A stretch of DNA of 55,853 bases from Thomasclavelia cocleata (GCF_900102365.1 NZ_FOIN01000007.1:41329-97181), one strand, 5' to 3'; numbered from the stretch's first letter, positions 1 through 8,653 are shown. The notes: generated from the letters alone by a model not told the origin. Numbers and translations: made by a program.

Positions 1-404
1 TAGGAAATGAAAAAGCAACACAGGCAGAAGTAGATGAAGCATGTGATGCATTAACAAGAGGATACTTGAACTTAAGATTAAAACCAAATAAAGATCTATT
101 AGCGGATTTAATCAATAAAGCAAATGGGTTAAATGCAGCAAGTTATACAGCAAAGACATGGGCAGTAGTAGAAAATGAAGTAATAAAAGCACAGGCAGTA
201 TTAGAAGATCCAGAAGCAAGTGAGGCAGAAGTAAAAGCTGCTGAGAAAGCATTGACAAAAGCTCTTGAAGGATTAGAACTAGTAAAAGCTGGAGATACAA
301 CTGCAAGTATAAAAACTGGAGATAATGGTTTAGTGGGAATCTTTGCAGGATTAACAATGTTAAGTTTAGCTGGACTAAGTTTACTAAGAAGAAAAGAAGA
401 TTAA
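1..404 (+). CDS. C-terminal part of a cell-wall-anchored FIVAR-repeat surface protein (5' end outside window)
   Basis: The reading frame is open from base 3 to a TAA at 402-404, so the start lies upstream. The visible 133 residues hold helical Ala/Glu/Lys-rich FIVAR-like repeats, for example the stretch ending ALTKALEGLEL. A wall-anchor tail follows: KTGD, a hydrophobic segment (VGIFAGLTMLSLAGLSLL) and a basic RRKED end. FIVAR repeats are common at the ends of large secreted glycosidases and adhesins of gut Firmicutes. The anchor motif is SIKTGD rather than LPxTG, so sortase attachment is inferred. The catalytic or binding part of the protein is not visible. The gene at the right edge of the window ends in similar repeats. 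Confidence 0.85.
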   Translation, partial: GNEKATQAEVDEACDALTRGYLNLRLKPNKDLLADLINKANGLNAASYTAKTWAVVENEVIKAQAVLEDPEASEAEVKAAEKALTKALEGLELVKAGDTTASIKTGDNGLVGIFAGLTMLSLAGLSLLRRKED

Positions 405-536
405 TAAGAATTAGGGATTTCAAATTTTATTGTATTAATCAATAAAAGGGTCTCTAAATTTTGATGGGGTTAGTGGAAATTAAATTTCAAAATTTAATAG
501 GGCATAGCAACTTCATAAACTGATTTAAAGTTGAAG

Positions 537-576
537 AAAGGTATCTAAAATCTAACGAGGTTTGAGATACCTTTTT
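537..576 (+). terminator. Rho-independent terminator after the FIVAR protein
   Basis: AAAGGTATCT (537-546) pairs perfectly with AGATACCTTT (565-574) across an 18-base loop, and the arm runs into a short T tract. It lies about 130 bases after the stop codon. Confidence 0.7.
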
Positions 577-882
577 GAATGTAGAAGTAACTGTTTTGGA
601 TTTGAATTGACAATTTTATCAATTGCTTTCATAGATAGTGTGGCAAATTTTTTGTGATTTACATTTATAAAGATGTATAATCTGATTGTTATTTTTGATT
701 GAATTATTTATATAGTTTTTGTTTATATGTTAAATATAATATAGAAAATATTTTATAATAGTATCAAGTTTGTCTCATATTTATATTGTTATAAAGATAA
801 TTATTTTGTTTATATATAAATAAATTACTGTTTTTTTGTGAAAATAATAGATTTATATAGTTTTTAGATATATTGGGTAAGA

Positions 883-911
883 TTGACAGAAATATATAAC
901 AATGATAATAT
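883..911 (+). promoter_or_regulatory. Probable sigma-A promoter of the Ig-like protein gene
   Basis: TTGACA at 883-888 and TAATAT at 906-911 are separated by 17 bases. The predicted start near 918 gives a leader of about 90 bases before the ATG at 1008. Confidence 0.6.
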
Positions 912-950
912 TATGTCGTAGAGAGCTATAATTAAATAGATTAGATGGAT

Positions 951-974
951 TGTACCAGTTATTGGTACATTTTT
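951..974 (+). terminator. Terminator-like hairpin in the 5' leader of the Ig-like protein gene
   Basis: TGTACCA (951-957) pairs with TGGTACA (963-969) around a 5-base loop and is followed by five T. It sits between the promoter (883-911) and the ribosome binding site (995-1000), where an attenuator would sit. No competing antiterminator or ligand-binding fold was recognised. Confidence 0.5.
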
Positions 975-1007
975 GTTTATAGCAATAATATACTAGGAGG
1001 GAGATAG

Positions 1008-2078
1008 ATGATGTTTACAAGAAAGAGAAAGATTATAATTATATGGGGTGTAGTAGTTATTCTAATTGGATTAAGTGTTTATCTATTAGTAAATTTAAAG
1101 AGAGAATTATTGGAAGTAAATGATGAGGTTATTATAGTAGAATATGGTCAAGTAATTCCTACAGATCCAAAATACTATTTAAATGTAAATAAATTGAGTA
1201 TGAATGATAAAAATGATGTTTTAGAAAATACTAAACTTAAGTCTAATGTAAAAAATGAAATTGAGATTATTGATAATGGCGATGGAACAAAGAGTGAGAG
1301 GGATAAGGGCTATGCTGCAATTGGTACATATAGAATAATTTTAAAGTATAAAAATGAGACAAAAGAAGTAAAAGTAATTGTAAAAGATACTACTAAACCA
1401 GAATTAATTGTTCCTAAAAATATAGAGATTTTCTTAGGAACAGATTTAGATACTTTTGATTTTAAGAGATTTATGCAGGCAACTGATTTAGCAGTTCTTA
1501 ATGATTATATTATTGATATAAGTACTATTGATATAAATAAGATTGGTGAATATAGAGTTAAAGTATCAATTGAGGATGTAAATAAAAATAAATCAGAAAA
1601 AGAATTTACAGTGATAATTATATCTCCACCTGATAGTGATGAAGAAGTTAGTGAAGAGATAGTTATAAATGATGATGGTTCTAAATCTGTAAAGACAATA
1701 GCTAAGAAGAAAGCAACTACAATCAACAGCTCAAATTCGAGTCAAAATTCTAATAGCAGTGGTCCATTAGATGGTGGAAACAATACTAGTGACAGTAGCA
1801 GTGGTTCTTCTAACAATAATTCTAGTAGTGGATCATCAAATGGGAATAACAACAATGGCTCACCAAATAGTGGAAGTAATTCAGGAAGTTCATCAGGAGA
1901 GACACTGCCTCCATCTTTTGAAAAAACTAAATATTATTGGGCTAAATGTAAAGAGTGCGGATATTATGTAGAATCAACAGTATCTATTCAAGAGGCAAAA
2001 AATAAAATTATAATGCATATTGAAGCAGATAGATATTCTAACTGTTCTGATTATGGTTATGGCATGTATGAAAAATAA
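1008..2078 (+). CDS. Membrane-tethered protein with bacterial Ig-like (DUF5011-like) domain and C-terminal cysteine module
   Basis: The protein has 356 residues. A basic N-terminus and one membrane segment at about 9-29 suggest a type II anchor with the rest outside the cell. Residues of about 90-205 contain beta-rich stretches of DUF5011/cadherin-like type (GTYRIILKYKN..., DTTKPEL..., GEYRVKVSIEDVNKNKSEKEFTV). Residues of about 236-300 are a Ser/Asn/Gly linker. The last 45 residues carry CKECGY (C314, C317) and a later Cys, a small module that might bind metal. AGGAGG at 995-1000 precedes the ATG by 7 bases; an ATG at 1011 is an alternative start. There is no sorting signal. The function is unknown; surface sensing or binding is a guess. 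Confidence 0.75.
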   Translation: MMFTRKRKIIIIWGVVVILIGLSVYLLVNLKRELLEVNDEVIIVEYGQVIPTDPKYYLNVNKLSMNDKNDVLENTKLKSNVKNEIEIIDNGDGTKSERDKGYAAIGTYRIILKYKNETKEVKVIVKDTTKPELIVPKNIEIFLGTDLDTFDFKRFMQATDLAVLNDYIIDISTIDINKIGEYRVKVSIEDVNKNKSEKEFTVIIISPPDSDEEVSEEIVINDDGSKSVKTIAKKKATTINSSNSSQNSNSSGPLDGGNNTSDSSSGSSNNNSSSGSSNGNNNNGSPNSGSNSGSSSGETLPPSFEKTKYYWAKCKECGYYVESTVSIQEAKNKIIMHIEADRYSNCSDYGYGMYEK

Positions 2079-2091
2079 ATATTGGTTGAAT

Positions 2092-2115
2092 AAAAAAGAC
2101 AATGAGTCTTTTTTT
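2092..2115 (+). terminator. Terminator after the Ig-like protein gene
   Basis: AAAAAAGAC (2092-2100) pairs with GTCTTTTTT (2106-2114) around a 5-base loop, 14 bases after the stop codon, followed by more T. Confidence 0.85.
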
Positions 2116-2148
2116 ATTATGGAAATTTATTTTAAGAAAGGTAATAAA

Positions 2149-2181
2149 ATGTTTTTAAATAAATGGATATTTAAACCATAG
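2149..2181 (+). CDS. Possible 10-residue micropeptide gene
   Basis: An ATG at 2149 opens ten sense codons reading MFLNKWIFKP before TAG. AAGAAAGG (2134-2141) lies 7 bases upstream as a fair ribosome binding site, and an 8-bp hairpin (2184-2203) begins 2 bases after the stop. It sits between two terminator-like structures with no clear promoter. It could be a leader or signalling peptide, or chance. Confidence 0.2.
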   Translation: MFLNKWIFKP

Positions 2182-2183
2182 GT

Positions 2184-2211
2184 AGACAATCGAATGATTG
2201 TCTTATTATTT
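2184..2211 (+). terminator. Hairpin with weak T-rich tail
   Basis: AGACAATC (2184-2191) pairs with GATTGTCT (2196-2203) across a 4-base loop. The tail is T-rich but interrupted by A. It may end a short transcript or be a leader structure of the adhesin gene. Confidence 0.5.
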
Positions 2212-2395
2212 TATGGATGATTAATGTGTTTGATTATAATACTAATTTAAAGAAGTAAAATGATGTTAGAAAATATTAAAGGAATAATTTTCAGTTTTAA
2301 CGTCATTATTTTTTCATTTTTAAAGATAAGAAACAATTTAGATAATTTGTCCTAAGTAAGACTAAAACTGCTTAAATTTTGTATGGAGGAAAATA

Positions 2396-5300
2396 ATGAA
2401 AACAATTTTTACAAAAATAGGAAAACTTTTACTTGTATCTTTAGTGATTTTTTCTATGTCTTTTTCACAGTTAAATTCTGTTAATGCTTGGGATGACAAG
2501 GTACCACATGAATTTACAAGAATTAAGAATATTAAGTATCCAGAATGGTGGGGACGGAAAATATCTGGGCTATCAAGTTGGAGTACTTATTCAACTATGT
2601 ATAATGGTAAATGGGCATATTGTTTAGAATCGAGTAAAAATTCACCTCAAAATGGTCAATATCCTGCTGAAGTAATTGAAAATAATGAAGCAGTACGTAA
2701 ATTATTATATTATGGTTTTGGAGGTCCAGCTGCATGGGGACAATTTGCGAATGGTTATAATTTAAAGGAGGCTATTTGTCCAGATGATGATTATTTAACA
2801 AATGATGATGTTAAATATCTTTTGACACATATATTTTTATCTGGAGCATATAGCAATGATTGGAACGGATTTAATGAAGAATTATTTAATAAGGCTTTTG
2901 GTGGAAGTTATGGTACAAATATAATGAATATGTATCGTGATATACTAAATTTACCTGAACCTGGTAATGGTGTTTCTTGGTCTGGAAATACAGTTGGAAA
3001 AACAGCTATATTTAATGCTGAATTTGATAAAGAAACTAAAACCCAAAAAACAAATACAGTTACTTTTAATGGAACTAATTTAGCAGTTATTAATATTCCA
3101 TTACAAGATAATGTTACTATTCACATAACAAAAACAGGTTTTGTTCAAACAGGTGGAATAGCAACAGTTCATGGTGGAGAATCTTTTTATTTTACCACTC
3201 CATGTAAAAATTCACCATCCAATTATCAAAGTGGAAATGTGTGTGGAAGTGGTTGTGAGATGTTTACTGCTCTTGCAATTAAAACAGGTATTGAAGGTGA
3301 TCAAACAGAGGGGACTTGGATGTGGGATCCAGATGGTACAGTATTATATTTAGATATCAATTGGATAGATCTTGGAAAAATTGAAATTAAGAAAACTAAT
3401 ACTAATACAGATTTAATAGATGATGCTGTATTCAATCTTAAATCTATTTCTTTTGACGGATATTCAGAAGATATTATTGTTACAAATGGTAAATTATTAG
3501 TTGAATATTTGCCTGTAGGAACTTATGAATTAAAGGAAATTCAAGCCCCTGAGGGTTATTTGTTAAATGAAACAATATATACATTAACTGTAAATAGAGA
3601 TCAGACAACTACCCAAGTGGTGGTAAATGAAGAACCACGTGGTGAAATTAATTTAACAAAAGAAATTAATACAGATAAAACTGATGGTAAATTAGGTGAT
3701 GCATATTTACAAGGAAATGAGTACACTTTAAAAGCTAAAGAAAAGATTACTAATAAAACTGGTACTGTTACTTACTTTGAAAGAGATGATGTTATTGATA
3801 TACAGACAACCGATGAACAAGGTAAGTTAAAATTTGATGATCTTCATATTGGGAAATACTACATAGAAGAGAGTAAAAGTAATGAAACATTAGTTTTAAA
3901 TTCTGATGATATTGATGTTTCTATTGACTATGAAGGTCAAATAGTTTCTAAAATACTTCGTTCTACAAACACTGATAATCGTGTTAATATGCAAAAAATA
4001 CAGATTTTTAAAGCAGGTGAAAAAGATGCAGAATCTGGGATTGTTGTAGGACTTGCTAATGCTGAATTTACTTTTAAATTAAAAAGTGAAGTAGATAAAA
4101 TTGGATGGGATAATTCTATTATTTATGATGTAATTACAACTGATCAAAATGGTCAAGCACATACTAAGTATTTACCATATGGTGAATATATAGTTCGTGA
4201 AACAAAGACCCCTCAAGATTATATTACAGCACCCGATTTTATAGTATCAGTAACAAAAGATTATAGTGAATATATAGATGTTGAGCAAATCAAAATTATT
4301 AATATTAATAATCGTCCTGCAACAGCACAATTAAAGCTTGTAAAAAAAGATTTAGATAGTAATAAAGTTGTTACATTGAATAGTGCTACATTTAAAGTGA
4401 AAGCAAGAGAAGATATAGTGTCTAATGGAAGAATTATTTATAAGGCTGGAGAAGTGATTAAACAAAAAATTGGTGGAAAGATTTATGATAGTTTTACTAC
4501 TAGTGCTGATAATATAGTAGTACCATCAGGTTCATTTAATAATGATGGAGATATAGGAAGTGTAATGTTACCATTACAATTAGATGTGGGTAAATATTAC
4601 ATTGATGAAATAAAGACACCAACAGGTTATTTGTCATTAGATAAACCAATTGATTTTATAATTGAAAACATTCGTGATTACAATAAAGATAAAGATGGAG
4701 ATCCAATTTTAGAAGTAGTTATTAAAAATGATAAACCAGAGGGTCAATTAAAAGTAGTTAAGTCAATAGAATCAAATATAGTTGATAAATCATTTATTAA
4801 GAATAACGATTTAAGCAAAATTAAATTTAGATTAACTGCTAAAGAAAATATATTAGATATGGCGGATGGAACTATTATTTATGGAAAAAATGCAATAGTT
4901 GGAGAATATAATCTATCTAAAGATGGGAAATTAACAGTATCTGATTTGCCAATGGGAATATATGAATTACAAGAGATATCAACATTAGAAGGTTTGGTTC
5001 ATAATGGAATTAAATATGAGATTAAGTTTATACAAACTGATCTAACTACTAAAGTTTATACTGTAACACAAAATATTGTAAATAAACCAACTATGATAGA
5101 AATAAGTAAAACAGCAGTAACTGGAACAAAAGAGCTTGAAGGAGCTTTTATGCAGCTTTTAGATAGTAATCGAAATGTTGTATGCGAATGGATTTCGGGT
5201 AAAAAACCATATGTTGTAGAAGGATTAGAAATAGGTAAAACTTACATTCTTAAAGAAGACTTTGCTCCCCTTGGTTATGTACAGGCAAAGGAGATAAGTT

Positions 5301-6013
5301 TTGTAATTGAAAATACAAGTGAGAAACAAAAAGTTCACATGGTTGATAAAGTTGTAGGTGTTAAAAAGATAGATATTTATGGTAAGGTTGTAGATGGTGC
5401 ACTTTTACAGGTTGTATCAACAAAGACAAAAAATATTGTTGATCAGTGGGTTGTAGATGAAGGTGAAAATCATAATGTTGAAGGGTTAATAGCTGGAGAA
5501 ACATATATTTTAAAAGAACTACAAGCACCAGATGGTTATGTATTAGCAGATGATATTGAATTTATTGTTGAAGATGATAAGCAAGATCAAGAAATAGTGA
5601 TGGTTGATGAATTTACAAAAGTTGAAATTTCTAAAATAGATATAATAAATTCAAAAGAGTTGCCAGGAGCTCGGTTACTACTTGAAGATATTTCAACTGG
5701 TGAAAATATTTTTATAGAACGTTGGGTATCAGGTAATCAACCACATATGTTTGAAGGTTTGATTGTTGGACATAAATATCGACTTAGTGAGGAAGCTGCT
5801 CCTAAAGGATATCAAATTGCTAAAGCAATAGAGTTTATAGTTGAAGATACTAACAAAGTTCAGCGAATTGAAATGAGAGATGAATTATTACCAATTCAAC
5901 CTCAAACAAGTGATGGAAAAAATATTGATTCAATTATCAGTATGTTTTGGGTATCTGGAATTGTTATGTTAGGGATGGGTTATGTATTTTTAAGAAAAAA
6001 AGAATGTAAATAA
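2396..6013 (+). CDS. Large surface adhesin: thioester-like N-terminal domain, about eight SpaA/CnaB repeats, sortase-like tail
   Basis: The protein has 1205 residues. A signal peptide covers residues 1-31. Residues of about 40-320 resemble the thioester domain of Gram-positive adhesins: Cys76 lies in WAYCLES and a partner helix reads YLLTHIF (about 141-147). From about residue 325 there are roughly eight CnaB/SpaA-type repeats, recognisable by Lys-rich openings (IEIKKT, AQLKLVKK, VEISKID) and Glu-containing ends (YELKEIQAPEGY, YILKELQAPDGY, YRLSEEAAPKGY). Such repeats form Lys-Asn isopeptide bonds that stiffen the stalk. The end is QPQTSDG, a hydrophobic segment and RKKECK, a sorting-type tail. 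GGAGG lies upstream at normal spacing. It is probably a host or matrix adhesin; no sortase or pilin cluster lies beside it. Confidence 0.85.
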   Translation: MKTIFTKIGKLLLVSLVIFSMSFSQLNSVNAWDDKVPHEFTRIKNIKYPEWWGRKISGLSSWSTYSTMYNGKWAYCLESSKNSPQNGQYPAEVIENNEAVRKLLYYGFGGPAAWGQFANGYNLKEAICPDDDYLTNDDVKYLLTHIFLSGAYSNDWNGFNEELFNKAFGGSYGTNIMNMYRDILNLPEPGNGVSWSGNTVGKTAIFNAEFDKETKTQKTNTVTFNGTNLAVINIPLQDNVTIHITKTGFVQTGGIATVHGGESFYFTTPCKNSPSNYQSGNVCGSGCEMFTALAIKTGIEGDQTEGTWMWDPDGTVLYLDINWIDLGKIEIKKTNTNTDLIDDAVFNLKSISFDGYSEDIIVTNGKLLVEYLPVGTYELKEIQAPEGYLLNETIYTLTVNRDQTTTQVVVNEEPRGEINLTKEINTDKTDGKLGDAYLQGNEYTLKAKEKITNKTGTVTYFERDDVIDIQTTDEQGKLKFDDLHIGKYYIEESKSNETLVLNSDDIDVSIDYEGQIVSKILRSTNTDNRVNMQKIQIFKAGEKDAESGIVVGLANAEFTFKLKSEVDKIGWDNSIIYDVITTDQNGQAHTKYLPYGEYIVRETKTPQDYITAPDFIVSVTKDYSEYIDVEQIKIININNRPATAQLKLVKKDLDSNKVVTLNSATFKVKAREDIVSNGRIIYKAGEVIKQKIGGKIYDSFTTSADNIVVPSGSFNNDGDIGSVMLPLQLDVGKYYIDEIKTPTGYLSLDKPIDFIIENIRDYNKDKDGDPILEVVIKNDKPEGQLKVVKSIESNIVDKSFIKNNDLSKIKFRLTAKENILDMADGTIIYGKNAIVGEYNLSKDGKLTVSDLPMGIYELQEISTLEGLVHNGIKYEIKFIQTDLTTKVYTVTQNIVNKPTMIEISKTAVTGTKELEGAFMQLLDSNRNVVCEWISGKKPYVVEGLEIGKTYILKEDFAPLGYVQAKEISFVIENTSEKQKVHMVDKVVGVKKIDIYGKVVDGALLQVVSTKTKNIVDQWVVDEGENHNVEGLIAGETYILKELQAPDGYVLADDIEFIVEDDKQDQEIVMVDEFTKVEISKIDIINSKELPGARLLLEDISTGENIFIERWVSGNQPHMFEGLIVGHKYRLSEEAAPKGYQIAKAIEFIVEDTNKVQRIEMRDELLPIQPQTSDGKNIDSIISMFWVSGIVMLGMGYVFLRKKECK

Positions 6014-6018
6014 AAATA

Positions 6019-6087
6019 AGACCATTATTATGGTCTGGGCATGAGCTTAAGGTTTTCTAAAAATCTATAAGTTCATGTCTTTTTTTG
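6019..6087 (+). terminator. Double-hairpin terminator after the adhesin gene
   Basis: The first hairpin pairs AGACCAT (6019-6025) with ATGGTCT (6030-6036). The second pairs about 13 bases (6037-6049 with 6068-6080, with G-U pairs) and runs into seven T. Confidence 0.85.
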
Positions 6088-6190
6088 TTTACAATTTAAA
6101 TTTTTATATAAATTTAAGTATGAAAATTGAAATAAAATATAAAAATATTTTTAAATAAGAAATTATCTAATTATGATTATAATAGAGATA

Positions 6191-6427
6191 TTATTTTAAA
6201 GTCAGATTATAAGGATTAATAGTACTAGGGATAACTTGTAGATAATTATTTTTTAAATAGTTATTAATTAGATTGCAGAGTTCATTTATATCTGTAGTTT
6301 TACCAGTACATTGAAGATATAAACTTTGATTACCACAAGTGTCATTAAGCTTTAAAACATAGTCATAGTTATTTTGATTTAATAAATTATTGATATCTTG
6401 TACTTGAAAAATTGAAATAGTTTTCAT
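6191..6427 (-). CDS. Small conserved-type protein resembling the RDAC family
   Basis: The protein has 78 residues and no signal peptide or membrane segment. The core LNDTCGNQSLYLQ followed by an alpha-helical ELCNLINNYL resembles the small RDAC family proteins of Erysipelotrichia/Clostridia, which carry an R-D-A-C-G-G-Q-S-L motif; here Arg-Asp-Ala-Cys has become Asn-Asp-Thr-Cys. The family assignment is from memory of that motif and its molecular function is unknown. AAAGGAG precedes the ATG at normal spacing on the minus strand. It is divergent from the 6494 gene, sharing a 66-base intergenic region. Confidence 0.6.
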   Translation of the reverse strand: MKTISIFQVQDINNLLNQNNYDYVLKLNDTCGNQSLYLQCTGKTTDINELCNLINNYLKNNYLQVIPSTINPYNLTLK

Positions 6428-6493
6428 GTTTTTGTCTCCTTTTGCTAAAATAATGTTATAATTTTAATATACAAATGTCAAGGAGGATAAATA
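6428..6493. promoter_or_regulatory. Divergent promoter region
   Basis: On the minus strand, TTGACA (plus positions 6476-6481) is followed at 15-17 bases by a TATAAC/TAACAT-like -10. On the plus strand, TATAAT lies at 6457-6462 without a good -35. The minus-strand -35 overlaps the ribosome binding site of the plus-strand gene, so the two may interfere. Confidence 0.4.
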
Positions 6494-6754
6494 ATGACAA
6501 TTTCAGATATTGATAAAGCAACTAGAGAAGCTCATCAATTAGTAGTTTATGAAGAAAGTGAACAAAGTGATATCAAAGTTGATGAAAATAAGTTTGATGC
6601 CTTATGGCAAAGTATCTATGATGTGTGTTCATTAGTAAGGTTTGGAATTTTAGATGAACTTTTAAGTGAAGAAGAGTATATCGAAGGGATAGAATGGTTA
6701 AAAAAATATCAGAATCTTACGACAGAATATAAAGAAAGAGAATTAGAATTTTGA
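6494..6754 (+). CDS. Small acidic hypothetical protein
   Basis: The protein has 86 residues, is strongly acidic and predicted helical, with no signal peptide, membrane segment or recognised motif. AAGGAGG precedes the ATG. It lies 14 bases before the degV-type gene and is probably co-transcribed with it and the dipeptidase. I do not recognise the family. Confidence 0.7.
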   Translation: MTISDIDKATREAHQLVVYEESEQSDIKVDENKFDALWQSIYDVCSLVRFGILDELLSEEEYIEGIEWLKKYQNLTTEYKERELEF

Positions 6755-6768
6755 AAGGATAGAAGATA

Positions 6769-7626
6769 ATGAAAAATTATTTAATTGTAACTGATACGAC
6801 TAGTGCTATGAATAGTATTCAAGCAAAAGAATATGGGGTTGAACTTGTTTCTTTAAGTGTGCTTATTGATAGGATAGAGTATAAAGACCAACTTGATATT
6901 ACAACGGATCAATTATATCAAAAATTAAAAGAGGATTATGTTCCTACTACATCACAACCTAATACAGGTTATTTAGAGGAATTGGTGGAGAAATGGAAGT
7001 CAAAGAAGTATGATGCCATTATTGTAATTACATGTAGTAGTGATTTAAGTGGTACATGGAGTGGATTTAATTTAGTTAAAAATCAATTAGAAATGAATAA
7101 TATGTATATATATGATAGTCGTCAAGTTGGAGCACCTGTTATGGATATGGCTATTACTGCTAAAAATATGGCAGATCGTGGATATGATGTAAATGATATT
7201 TTTACTATGCTGGAAATGAAGACAAAAAATAGTTTTTCATTTTTGGTTCCTAAAGATTTTAAACAATTAGTACGAGGTGGTCGTTTATCTCCAGTGGCAG
7301 CTAAAATGGCATCAATATTAAAAGTGAGAGCATTATTATATTTAAAAGAAGACGGAAGTTGTGTTGATAAGTATGCAATGAGTAGAACTGAAACAAAAAT
7401 TAACAAGACAATAATTGATAAATTTAAAGAGGATGGTGTAAATAGAAAGGATTATACTTTATACATATCGCATGGGGATAATGAAAATTCAGCAATCAAT
7501 GTAAAAAATATTTTTGAAGAAACATTTCCAGGAATTGATATAATTATAAATAAATTACCAGCAGTATTAACATGTCATGGTGGTCTTGGATGTATAGCTG
7601 TACATTATGTGCATAAGATGGAATAG
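6769..7626 (+). CDS. DegV family fatty-acid-binding protein
   Basis: The protein has 285 residues, the usual DegV length. It opens with VTDTTSAM, the family's Asp/Ser-Thr lipid-carboxylate loop, and contains ITCSSDLSGTW, IYDSRQVGAP and RGGRLSP, all typical of DegV. Members bind a long-chain fatty acid; the FakB proteins present it to the kinase FakA for phosphorylation into phospholipid synthesis. Whether this copy is a true FakB partner cannot be read from sequence. It sits between the small acidic gene and the dipeptidase gene (8-base gap), as one operon. Confidence 0.9.
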   Translation: MKNYLIVTDTTSAMNSIQAKEYGVELVSLSVLIDRIEYKDQLDITTDQLYQKLKEDYVPTTSQPNTGYLEELVEKWKSKKYDAIIVITCSSDLSGTWSGFNLVKNQLEMNNMYIYDSRQVGAPVMDMAITAKNMADRGYDVNDIFTMLEMKTKNSFSFLVPKDFKQLVRGGRLSPVAAKMASILKVRALLYLKEDGSCVDKYAMSRTETKINKTIIDKFKEDGVNRKDYTLYISHGDNENSAINVKNIFEETFPGIDIIINKLPAVLTCHGGLGCIAVHYVHKME

Positions 7627-7634
7627 GTGAGAAA

Positions 7635-8606
7635 ATGAAAGTAGTTGATATGCATTGTGATACCATCTTAAGATTATATGATGAGGGTGGTAATTTATTA
7701 GAAAATGAATTTAATATTGATTTAAGAAAAATGGTAAAGGGGGATTATTTATTACAGAATTTTGCAATGTTTGTAAATCTTGGGGAAAAAGATGATCCAT
7801 TGACAAAAGCTCAGCGATTGATAGATCTTTATTATCAGGAAATTGAAAAAAATAAAGATTTAATAAAGCCAATCTTTAGCTATCAAGATATTGAAGATAA
7901 TCAAAGAGATGGTTTAATGTCAGCTATGTTGACACTTGAGGAGGGTGCTGTAGTAAATAATGATCTTGCTATTTTACGTAATTATTATCGTTTAGGAGTA
8001 AGAATGATTACTTTAACTTGGAATCATCCAAATGGTATTGGATATCCAAATCTTATAAGTACAAAAGAATATAAGGATCTCTATCATATAAATACCCAGG
8101 ATGGTTTAACAGACTTTGGAATTGAATATGTTAGAGAGATGGAAAGACTAGGAATAATTATTGATGTTTCTCATTTGGGAGATGCTGGATTTTATGATGT
8201 TTTGAAGTATACAACAAAACCTTTTGTGGCTTCTCATAGTAATGCCCGTTCTGTGTGTGGAGTAGCTAGAAATATGTCTGATGATATGATTAAATTATTA
8301 GCAAAGCGAAATGGTGTTATGGGAATAAATTTTTGTGGAGATTTTTTAAAAGCATCAAAAACTGGTGGAGTACGTTCTTGTGTTGAGGATATGGTAAAAC
8401 ATATTTTATATATTAGGGATTTAGTAGGTATTGATTATGTTGGTTTAGGTAGTGATTTTGATGGTATTTCACAAGATCTTGAATTAAAAGATGCTTCAAT
8501 GATGCCAATGTTAAAAGATGCATTATTTGAGGCAGGTTTAAAAGAAGAAGAAATTGAAAAAGTATTTTATAAAAATGTTTTGCGTCTTTATCAGACAATT
8601 TTATAA
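7635..8606 (+). CDS. Membrane-dipeptidase family (M19) zinc peptidase
   Basis: The protein has 323 residues, the family length. Metal-binding landmarks are HxD at H7/D9 (VDMHCDTI), the bridging Glu in LTLEEGA, and the histidines of DVSHLGD and VASHSNAR. GLGSDFDGI near residue 270 is also typical. Bacterial M19 enzymes cleave dipeptides, including ones with a D-residue. No signal peptide is present, so this one is probably cytosolic and used for peptide scavenging. It lies 8 bases after the DegV gene and ends at a strong terminator. Confidence 0.9.
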   Translation: MKVVDMHCDTILRLYDEGGNLLENEFNIDLRKMVKGDYLLQNFAMFVNLGEKDDPLTKAQRLIDLYYQEIEKNKDLIKPIFSYQDIEDNQRDGLMSAMLTLEEGAVVNNDLAILRNYYRLGVRMITLTWNHPNGIGYPNLISTKEYKDLYHINTQDGLTDFGIEYVREMERLGIIIDVSHLGDAGFYDVLKYTTKPFVASHSNARSVCGVARNMSDDMIKLLAKRNGVMGINFCGDFLKASKTGGVRSCVEDMVKHILYIRDLVGIDYVGLGSDFDGISQDLELKDASMMPMLKDALFEAGLKEEEIEKVFYKNVLRLYQTIL

Positions 8607-8610
8607 AGAA

Positions 8611-8647
8611 AAAATGACAAGTTGGGAAAAAACTTGTCATTTTAATT
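8611..8647 (+). terminator. Strong terminator after the dipeptidase gene
   Basis: A perfect 13-bp stem (8611-8623 with 8631-8643) with a 7-base loop begins 5 bases after the stop codon. Confidence 0.9.
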
Positions 8648-8653
8648 ATTAGC

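Larger units (their letters stand above)
405..1007. other. 600-bp non-coding gap, very AT-rich
   Basis: No credible gene is seen here. It holds an inverted repeat (455-464 with 487-496), a terminator at 537-576, a possible weak promoter (TTGTGA at 652-657, TATAAT at 676-681, 18-bp spacing) with no gene directly after it, and the better promoter and leader hairpin of the next gene at 883-974. Confidence 0.6.
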
